NCBI GenBank assembly: GCA_041648735.1 | Contig: JBAZOO010000044.1 | Location: 1 to 19,267 of the forward strand | Length of the DNA stretch: 19,267 bases | DNA from: JBAZOO01 sp041648735 | Lineage (GTDB): Bacteria; Verrucomicrobiota; Lentisphaeria; Oligosphaerales; CAITYL01 | Direction: 5' to 3' | In this document: piece after piece, positions 13,841 to 19,267 of the stretch | Numbering within the stretch: position 1 is the stretch's first letter | Layout: each line of letters opens with the position of its first letter | Position numbers and translations under genes: made by a program | The notes under the pieces: model-generated | Database searches by the model: none | What the model was told of the DNA's origin: nothing | Seen by the model: the letters and a program-made list of their open reading frames with translations, nothing else

Positions 13841-16158
13841 AGCGACTTGATCTCGCGATTCTGTATGTCTGCCTGCTGCTGATTCCCGCCGCGTGCTTCC
13901 TCGCGACGGCCAGCGGCGCGGACATCTGCCTGCCTGGCCCCGACGCCAACTGGTCCACCTGCGCAGGCGGAAACCCCCCGGCTGCCGGAGATCGCATCTT
14001 CGTCGTGGGCACACTCCGCCTGGACGTGGGGCCGTTCGCGGGCGTCGCGGCGATTGCGGCACGAGACCTTCCGTGGGAGGACGGGAACAGTGCCGCGTCA
14101 GACGGGAACCTCGCGTTCACCGCCGAATCCGCAACGGCGAACCTTGGAGAGGCCAACCTGTACGCGGGGACGGTGACGCTCATTTACGGCCACACAGGGC
14201 CACTTACCAGCTTATCGTGCGGCGACGTGACCGGCACGGTGTCCGGCTCCGTCACGGCGGCCTGCATCTATAATACCACCTCCGGCAATCTGGCGACAAT
14301 CGCCTGCCGGAACGTGTACGCCGGGAACGGGCTGGGCGCGATCTTCATTCACCTTGCCGGAACAACCGTGACCTGTGTTGACGCCTACGCATCCGCTTCC
14401 GGGGCCGCCGCCATCTACAGCGACCGGGCCGGCACGATCAACGACGGCAACGCGGTAGCAACAGGGCCTGGAGCGGTCGCCATCGAAGCATCTGGCTCCA
14501 ATGGGCTTGTCACGGTGAACGCGCAGCGGGCATGGGCGACGGACGCCAACGCGGCCGCGATCAGCCTGGGCGGGACGACGGCCGCAGCGGTGGGCACGCT
14601 TGTGCTTGGCGACATCCCCGCCGCGAACATCGGCAAGGCGTGGATTGGGAACAAGTACTCATGCGTCAGACTCGACCCCAACGTCAAGGTCAACTGGCTC
14701 CAGAACTCCGCCGACTCGACGCCGATGGTGTACCGCGCCGTGCCACTTGTCGCCACGGATGATCCGAACGCTGTCTTGAAGGACAAGGTCGATTGGGGGT
14801 TGGCGGAGGAGGGCGACGCGAACACCACGATCGCTTCCGCTGGCGGGCGATGGGATGATATGTGGTCTGGGGATGGGAACTACCTGAGCGAGGATGCCAA
14901 CACCGGCCTTGACGGCCAGGTGCGCGGAGTCGTGCCTGTAATTGACCCGAACGACGTGGACGTGGAGGCTGGCGGAGCCTTGCCCAGAGTGGACCCGGCT
15001 ATCGTCGCGGACGGCAACTGGTACGGCCCGCGCGACGCGAACCGCGGAACCCGCAAGATCGTGGACGTGCGCCGGTACTGGTACGCGGACGCGAACGGGT
15101 ACTCGTGGAACGATCCGAACTTCTGGTTCTCGGACGCCGCGCACACGCTGGCCGCGTCCGTGCCGGACGGGAACACGGACTTCGTGGATGGGAATGTCTA
15201 CCTGATCGGTCCCTGTTTCCCGGCCACTGGACCCGATCACCTGATCTGCCGTGTCTTCGACACAATAGCATGCACCAGTGCCGCTGGGTTGGCGAAGGAC
15301 ATCACCTACAACAAGATTCAGATCTCCAAGGGCGGGATCGTCAATATGGGAAGCGCTGTCGAGGGAGAGTGGATCGTTTGGGCTGGAGACGCACTGGATG
15401 CGTCGCAATTCGACACGTCGAACATCAACGGGATGGTTGCGACCGGCGCAACGATGCCTCCAATGAGAATCGGGTTCGACGATTATCTTCCGATGCTGTT
15501 CGTGGAAACTCCAGCCGGGAACACGAGAGCGTACTTGGACGGAAATGCGCAGATTTACATAGGTTCTGGAGAGTGGGATGTCTCGCAGGGCATCTGGTTC
15601 GCTAAAAAGAGTTCTGGTTGGCCGATTCGATTCGGGGACGGCATTGGCGTCACTGGCCCTCTAATCGCGGCAGCAGAGTACACACTCGATGCCAACGACG
15701 GGTGGGTGGTCTTCGGAAAGGGAACCAGATTCACGGAAGCGAATATCTACCTCTTCAATCCGCTCGCGGACCCCAACCTGGAGCATTCCGGCTATGGGAT
15801 CAAGCTGGTCGTGGAGGGATTCGACGCCAACCAGCCGCAGAACCTCACGTTCTACATGAACGCGAACTGCACGCTGGACGTGACGGGTGGCCCTCCCACG
15901 ATGAAGGTTGTCGGGACAGAAGGAACCGTGATCGCACGTTACCCGGATGGTCATGTCGTCACGGGGACTCCGGCCACGCTGCCCAGACCCTTTGGGCACT
16001 ACTCCCTGACGCAGATCGGCGGGCGTGTCGTTCTCCCCGGCGGCGGGATGGGCGACCCGAACCTGTGGAAGCTCGGCGTCGGGGCGGGACTGGACGGGAA
16101 CTCGACCGGGAAGCTCAGCGGGAGCGGCGGCATCCTCAACGTGGGCGGCGGGAACTGA
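13837..16158 (+). CDS. Very large exported, D-X-N-rich adhesin or fibre protein
   Basis: A 773-residue protein starting at ATG 13837, overlapping the previous stop in ATGA. Residues 1-28 are a Sec signal (MKRLDLAILYVCLLLIPA, then ASGA before D29). The rest is beta-rich with many glycine/threonine strands; residues about 70-280 look like a beta-helix or beta-solenoid of short strands, and about 405-450 has a YWYADANGYSWNDPNFWF segment of the kind found in secreted repeat proteins. It contains 23 D-[AGP]-N triplets (eight DAN, six DPN, nine DGN) distributed over most of the length. The end is glycine-rich (GSGGILNVGGGN). It is the largest protein in the window and a candidate receptor-binding protein, although exported. 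Confidence 0.65.
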   Translation: MKRLDLAILYVCLLLIPAACFLATASGADICLPGPDANWSTCAGGNPPAAGDRIFVVGTLRLDVGPFAGVAAIAARDLPWEDGNSAASDGNLAFTAESATANLGEANLYAGTVTLIYGHTGPLTSLSCGDVTGTVSGSVTAACIYNTTSGNLATIACRNVYAGNGLGAIFIHLAGTTVTCVDAYASASGAAAIYSDRAGTINDGNAVATGPGAVAIEASGSNGLVTVNAQRAWATDANAAAISLGGTTAAAVGTLVLGDIPAANIGKAWIGNKYSCVRLDPNVKVNWLQNSADSTPMVYRAVPLVATDDPNAVLKDKVDWGLAEEGDANTTIASAGGRWDDMWSGDGNYLSEDANTGLDGQVRGVVPVIDPNDVDVEAGGALPRVDPAIVADGNWYGPRDANRGTRKIVDVRRYWYADANGYSWNDPNFWFSDAAHTLAASVPDGNTDFVDGNVYLIGPCFPATGPDHLICRVFDTIACTSAAGLAKDITYNKIQISKGGIVNMGSAVEGEWIVWAGDALDASQFDTSNINGMVATGATMPPMRIGFDDYLPMLFVETPAGNTRAYLDGNAQIYIGSGEWDVSQGIWFAKKSSGWPIRFGDGIGVTGPLIAAAEYTLDANDGWVVFGKGTRFTEANIYLFNPLADPNLEHSGYGIKLVVEGFDANQPQNLTFYMNANCTLDVTGGPPTMKVVGTEGTVIARYPDGHVVTGTPATLPRPFGHYSLTQIGGRVVLPGGGMGDPNLWKLGVGAGLDGNSTGKLSGSGGILNVGGGN

Positions 16159-16178
16159 CGCGGAGCGAGGCGAAGTCG

Positions 16179-16694
16179 ATGAGAGAAGCCGACAAGGCCA
16201 TCCCGAGCCTGCTCCAGCGAACACGCCCCGACGCGACGGGCGAGCGCTACGGCCGCACGCCAGCGGGGCGGCCGCCGGTGGCGCGGCCGGGGGCCGTCGA
16301 TCTGTCGGCGGTCGGCTACGGGAAGCAGTGGCGGTATCACTTCAAGGGGGAAGGATCGGAGACGTTCACGCTCGATGACACCGTCGATTGGCGCACGCTG
16401 CTCCTGATCGGGGCGCTCCGCATTTCGCAGGAAGGATATGCGGGGCTGATCGACAAGACAGAATCTCGCGGGATGGGAAAGGTTGGCAACGGCCCATGGA
16501 GCGAGCTGAACTTCATGATCGTTGCCGCCACCACGCCCAACGAGAGTTGCGTGGCGAGCATGTACGTGAACGAAACGTCGGGGGACCTCGAAATCAACCT
16601 CGGCGGTACAGATTGCTGGGTTCACTGCGCCGTCTACGTGATCGGGTCGCGCGGCGCATCGACGGCTTATGAGGAGATCGGAAGCGGTTGGTAG
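16179..16694 (+). CDS. Possible fibre tip protein of unknown function
   Basis: A 171-residue protein starting at ATG 16179 behind GGAGCGAGG. The frame is open further upstream but there it shadows the adhesin gene. Residues 1-45 are polar and proline-rich, perhaps an attachment peptide; the rest is one compact beta-sandwich-like unit (KQWRYHFKGEGSETFTL, then WSELNFMIVAATT, CVASMYVN and VHCAVYVIGS). There is no signal peptide, unlike the genes just before it. A short attachment peptide followed by a compact beta-domain fits a small tail tip or head fibre protein, but I do not recognise it. Confidence 0.6.
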   Translation: MREADKAIPSLLQRTRPDATGERYGRTPAGRPPVARPGAVDLSAVGYGKQWRYHFKGEGSETFTLDDTVDWRTLLLIGALRISQEGYAGLIDKTESRGMGKVGNGPWSELNFMIVAATTPNESCVASMYVNETSGDLEINLGGTDCWVHCAVYVIGSRGASTAYEEIGSGW

Positions 16695-16715
16695 GACTAC
16701 CAGAAGGAGTGAACG

Positions 16716-17096
16716 ATGAAGCGAGCGATTCCGGTTCTTGGCGTGCTGTGCATCCTGCTGGCGGGGCCGCTGCTCGGCGGCTGCGTGAGCCAGGCCGAGC
16801 GGGACTTCGTGACGGCCGACGTGAAGATCATCGGCCAGTACGTCGCCCAGGCGCAGCCGGCGGTGGAGATGTACTGCCTGTCGCTGGAGTCCCAGGGCGG
16901 GGACCAGGCCCTCCAGGGCCGGCAGCTCCGCGCCGACACGCAGGCCCTGGCCGAGCAGATCATCCGCGACCAGCAGACGCGCCTCGACAAGCTGTCGGCC
17001 GAGAAGCAGGCCGTCGCCTCCGCGCAGGCGGCGCTGGACTTCTCGCTGGCCGTCCTGAAGGCCTACGGGGCGACGGGAGCGGACGCCAATGAGTAA
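16716..17096 (+). CDS. Small lipoprotein, possible outer spanin
   Basis: A 126-residue protein with a lipoprotein signal (MKR, hydrophobic core, lipobox LGGC with C23). The mature part is a nearly continuous helix with heptad-like charge pattern (QALAEQIIRDQQTRLDKLSAEKQAVASAQAAL), probably a coiled coil. Small helical lipoproteins next to the tail genes are often outer-membrane spanins, which connect to an inner-membrane partner during the last step of lysis. The genes that follow encode membrane-associated proteins, which fits. It is somewhat longer than typical outer spanins. The ATG at 16716 follows AAGGAG. Confidence 0.55.
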   Translation: MKRAIPVLGVLCILLAGPLLGGCVSQAERDFVTADVKIIGQYVAQAQPAVEMYCLSLESQGGDQALQGRQLRADTQALAEQIIRDQQTRLDKLSAEKQAVASAQAALDFSLAVLKAYGATGADANE

Positions 17097-17400
17097 GACC
17101 CTCATCACGAACGAACAGGTCGCGGCGGCGCGGGCCCTGGCGGAGGCCATCCAGGCGGCCCTGGCGAAGCTGGAGGCCGGCGCGGCGGGCGAGGAGCTGC
17201 CCGAGTTGCCCGAGGTGACGGTGACGATCACGCCGTCGGTCGCGCCGTCGGCCGACGTGGCCAGCGCCGTCGCCGACGCCGAGCGGGCGCGGGACGCCTT
17301 CGCGGCGGAAACCGACGCGCGGCGGGCGATGGCCGTGATCCTCACGGTCGGGGCCGAGGTCGGCAAGGCCCTGCTGCCCTTCGCGGCGGCGCTGCTGTAG
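17089..17400 (+). CDS. Small protein with a hydrophobic C-terminus, possible holin or lysis partner
   Basis: A 103-residue protein that overlaps the lipoprotein gene by eight bases, implying coupled translation. The N-terminal half is helical and alanine-rich (VAAARALAEAIQAALAKLEAG), with a linker rich in proline and glutamate (EELPELPEVTV). Residues about 80-103 (AMAVILTVGAEVGKALLPFAAALL) could span the membrane once. A holin or holin-like role is possible, but a single C-terminal span is not typical of the main holin classes. The alternative is a structural protein. Confidence 0.55.
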   Translation: MSKTLITNEQVAAARALAEAIQAALAKLEAGAAGEELPELPEVTVTITPSVAPSADVASAVADAERARDAFAAETDARRAMAVILTVGAEVGKALLPFAAALL

Positions 17401-17426
17401 GACGGCGAACCGAGGCGAGGTGACGC

Positions 17427-18260
17427 ATGACGCACGGATGGGACATCCCGAGCATGATCCTGGGCGCGGCGGGCGGCGTCGCGGTGGGGCTCGGCCTCTT
17501 CGGCCTGGTGCTGTGGCGGATCTGGCGATCCACGCGGACCGACCGCTGGCCGCTCTTCGCGCTGGTAGGGGCGGCGTACCTGGCGGCGATCTGGCTGTCG
17601 GTCGGGGCGGGGTGCTCCGTCCCCGTCCAGGGGCCGGTCGTCCAGATCGCGTCGGCGACCCAGCCGGCCGTCGCTCCGGGGGCCGTCTCTCCGGGCGCGG
17701 CGGACATCGATGTCGCGCCGGGGGCGGTCGACGTCGACGTCCAGTTCGGGCCGGCGAGCCAGCCGGCCGGCCAACCCGTGATCGCGGCAACGGCGACTGT
17801 GCAGCGGGGGGCGGTCGCGCCGGGGGCGGTCCAGGCGGTCGGGTACCAGGCGGCCCCGAGCGGGCCGGCGAGCCAGCCCGCGGAGGCCGTCAGCGGCCCC
17901 AGGACGGCCGGGAGGGACGTGAGCGACCGGACGCTCATCGTGAACGCCTCGGGCTCGGCGTGGCCGATCGTGGCGTGCGTGGCGGCCGTCGTGGCGGGCC
18001 TGGTCGCACTGGGCTGGCTGCGGACGGCCGGCAAGGCGAAGCGGCTGCGGGGCAACGCGCTGGCGGTCGCGCGGGCCATCGCGGCACAGGCCCCGGCGGA
18101 AGCGGCCCCGGATGGCGGCGTGATGTTCCTGCCGCGACGCAAGGGCGTGGCGGACGGGGTCAAGCCCGTCCTGGGCATGATCGAGAAGACACTGCCCCAC
18201 CGGGCGGACTGGGACCGCCTGCTCGACGCGGACGGCTGCCGGGTGCGGAGGAAGGCGTGA
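17427..18260 (+). CDS. Membrane protein with three spans and a Pro/Ala-rich linker
   Basis: A 277-residue protein. Likely spans are residues 9-30, 41-59 and about 179-199. Between spans 2 and 3 lies a low-complexity linker with recurring PGAV and GPASQPA units, about 110 residues long, probably outside the inner membrane. A basic C-terminal region follows (KAKRLRGNALAVAR and onward). A protein anchored in the inner membrane with a long linker is compatible with an inner spanin or holin-like function beside the lipoprotein gene, but the sequence is not characteristic of either. ATG 17427 follows GAGGTG. Its stop overlaps the methyltransferase start. Confidence 0.6.
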   Translation: MTHGWDIPSMILGAAGGVAVGLGLFGLVLWRIWRSTRTDRWPLFALVGAAYLAAIWLSVGAGCSVPVQGPVVQIASATQPAVAPGAVSPGAADIDVAPGAVDVDVQFGPASQPAGQPVIAATATVQRGAVAPGAVQAVGYQAAPSGPASQPAEAVSGPRTAGRDVSDRTLIVNASGSAWPIVACVAAVVAGLVALGWLRTAGKAKRLRGNALAVARAIAAQAPAEAAPDGGVMFLPRRKGVADGVKPVLGMIEKTLPHRADWDRLLDADGCRVRRKA

Positions 18261-18982
18261 AGGTGGAGCGAGTCGAGATCGGGCCGCACGTGCTGATTCT
18301 GGGCGACGCGCTGCGGGTTCTTCCGACGTTTCCGTCGCAGTGTGCCGATGCAGTTGTCACTGATCCTCCGTACGGTGTCGGTTTCTCTCGCGCCACGTGG
18401 CCTGACGATCCGGATCAGTATGGAAATCTGATATCGACGGCGGTGCGGGAGTTCAATCGCATCATTGTGGACGGCTGGGTCTTCGTGTTCCAAGGAATGC
18501 CAAACTGTGGGCGTTTCCATGAGTGGTTTCCGAACGGCTGGAGGCTCTTCGCCTCGTGCAAGAACTTCGTCCAGATCAGACCGAATCGGATTTGGCACGC
18601 CTGGGACCCGGTTGTCTTCTGGTCGAACGGCCCCTGTCGCAGGCCGTTTGCGAGGATCAATCGAGACTACTTTGTTGCGAACACGGCAGTGCGTCGTCGC
18701 GACAAGTCGCATCCGTGTCCCAAACCCATCGACGCGATGCTCCGCATTGTCGAGATGAGTTGTGCAGAGGGAGGGTGCGTGCTGGACCCGTTCATGGGGC
18801 AGGCGAGCACAGGGATCGCCGCCGTCGCGCTGGGCAGGCGGTTCATCGGGATCGAGATCGACCGGCGGCACTTCCGCAAGGCGGTCGCGGCGGCCCGCGA
18901 TGCCGTGAGACGGAAGGACGCGGGCGAAGAGCTGGCTGTCGGATCAGCACGGAAGGACATAGCGCCCCGGCCTCGATCGTGA
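18257..18982 (+). CDS. DNA methyltransferase, N6-adenine/N4-cytosine type, beta-class
   Basis: A 241-residue enzyme that transfers methyl groups from S-adenosylmethionine to DNA. The catalytic motif TDPPYG lies near the N-terminus (DPPY at 36-39), preceded by GDAL (16-19). The cofactor motif DPFMGQASTG lies at 177-186, followed by GRRFIGIEID. This order, catalytic before cofactor motif, is that of the beta-class N6_N4_Mtase family. A middle segment of about 110 residues is the probable target-recognition region. No restriction enzyme is adjacent, so it is probably an orphan that protects phage DNA or marks it. The GTG start at 18257 overlaps the previous stop (GTGA). Positions about 18300-18780 are less GC-rich than the surroundings, suggesting separate acquisition. 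Confidence 0.92.
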   Translation: MKVERVEIGPHVLILGDALRVLPTFPSQCADAVVTDPPYGVGFSRATWPDDPDQYGNLISTAVREFNRIIVDGWVFVFQGMPNCGRFHEWFPNGWRLFASCKNFVQIRPNRIWHAWDPVVFWSNGPCRRPFARINRDYFVANTAVRRRDKSHPCPKPIDAMLRIVEMSCAEGGCVLDPFMGQASTGIAAVALGRRFIGIEIDRRHFRKAVAAARDAVRRKDAGEELAVGSARKDIAPRPRS

Positions 18983-19070
18983 GGCGGCGGCCGCCCGAGT
19001 CGCCCCGCCGGACAGACACGGCGCGGAGGCGAAGCGGGCCGGTTGCAAGGGTCGCGCAAGGCCCCTGATC

Positions 19071-19109
19071 GGGCCGAACTCCGCCGCGTGAGAGGCGGCG
19101 ATTCGGCCC
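19071..19109 (+). terminator. Large imperfect hairpin behind the methyltransferase gene
   Basis: GGGCCGAA (19071-19078) pairs with TTCGGCCC (19102-19109), and CGCCGC (19082-19087) with GCGGCG (19095-19100), with a small internal loop and a seven-base terminal loop. It lies 88 bases after the methyltransferase stop, near where the operon should end, but no T-run follows. Between 18983 and 19070 I see nothing else. The 285-base end region has no convincing gene on either strand. Confidence 0.5.
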
Positions 19110-19142
19110 GGTCCGGGAGGCCGCGAAAACCGGAAGATGCGG

Positions 19143-19166
19143 CGAGTTAGATGGATGGATAACTCG
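19143..19166. promoter_or_regulatory. Perfect 7-bp inverted repeat, possible operator
   Basis: CGAGTTA (19143-19149) and TAACTCG (19160-19166) are separated by ten bases. It is upstream of the promoter-like sequence near 19200, the kind of place where a regulator could bind. It may also be a weak RNA hairpin. Nothing independent supports either reading. Confidence 0.35.
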
Positions 19167-19177
19167 ACCGCTTGGGC

Positions 19178-19205
19178 TTTGCGCGGGGGGCAATTGTGGT
19201 ATGAT
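19178..19205 (+). promoter_or_regulatory. Promoter-like sequence with an extended -10 element
   Basis: TATGAT at 19200-19205 is preceded by TGG (19197-19199), giving an extended -10 element, in an AT-richer stretch that is unusual for this window. A weak -35 (TTTGCG at 19178-19183) is 16 bases upstream. Two GTTTCAT direct repeats (19213-19219 and 19234-19240), 21 bases apart, follow near the expected transcription start and could be regulator half-sites. It points out of the window on the + strand. Confidence 0.45.
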
Positions 19206-19267
19206 CTGTACGGTTTCATAAACCCCGAAATGCGTTTCATTCTCCGCGCGCCGCTATAGTTGTCCGT

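Noticed and set aside
14850..14960. Dockerin-like calcium-binding module in the large adhesin
   Set aside because: The segment has several D-x-N groups but not the paired 12-residue loops and helices of dockerins, and similar triplets occur all along the protein.
10877..16694. Diversity-generating retroelement acting on the fibre genes
   Set aside because: No reverse transcriptase, no template repeat and no C-type lectin variable end is visible in the window.
15999..18200. Long minus-strand open frame (733 codons) across the lysis-like genes
   Set aside because: It is a compositional shadow: Arg/Pro/Ala-rich translation, no ribosome binding site of note, and antisense to five genes with consistent starts and overlaps.
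17420..18256. Upstream extension of the methyltransferase frame into a 520-codon protein
   Set aside because: The added part is Gly/Arg-rich and is the out-of-frame reading of the membrane protein gene. The GTG at 18257 gives the normal family beginning.

Overview
The window is a GC-rich stretch of tailed-phage genome, most likely a prophage or phage of a planctomycete, perhaps of the Phycisphaerae. All convincing genes are on the + strand, closely packed or overlapping by 1-14 bases, in the order of a virion-assembly operon. The host guess rests on two things: intergenic hairpins and heptad repeats of kinds I remember from planctomycete genomes, and secreted proteins rich in Asp-X-Asn triplets. 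I could not search a database, so it is an inference.

Layout. Positions 1-3472 are the head module: the C-terminus of a Mu gpF/SPP1 gp7-type minor head protein, an HK97-type prohead protease, the major capsid protein, and a decoration-like protein that unexpectedly carries a signal peptide. Positions 3559-6173 hold two small unknown proteins and the connector block (gp6-like head-tail connector, a joining-protein candidate, a tail-terminator candidate). Positions 6222-10767 are the tail module: two related tail-tube-like proteins, a short tape measure, a small tail protein and a 672-residue hub-like protein. This indicates a non-contractile tail; no sheath is seen.

Positions 10877-16694 form the host-contact block: a small exported protein, a beta-helix lipoprotein, two large exported adhesin-like proteins (560 and 773 residues) and a 171-residue possible tip protein. 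Positions 16716-18260 hold a lipoprotein, a small protein with a hydrophobic C-terminus and a three-span membrane protein, which could be a lysis cassette, although no endolysin is recognisable. An orphan DNA methyltransferase follows (18257-18982). The last 285 bases contain two hairpins and a promoter-like sequence but no gene.

Two features stand out. First, almost every non-overlapping gene junction between 2517 and 10876 carries a hairpin or repeat placed just after one stop codon and just before the next ribosome binding site; one repeat supplies the next gene's start codon. Second, six proteins of a virion operon carry Sec or lipoprotein signals, although tailed-phage virion proteins normally stay in the cytoplasm.
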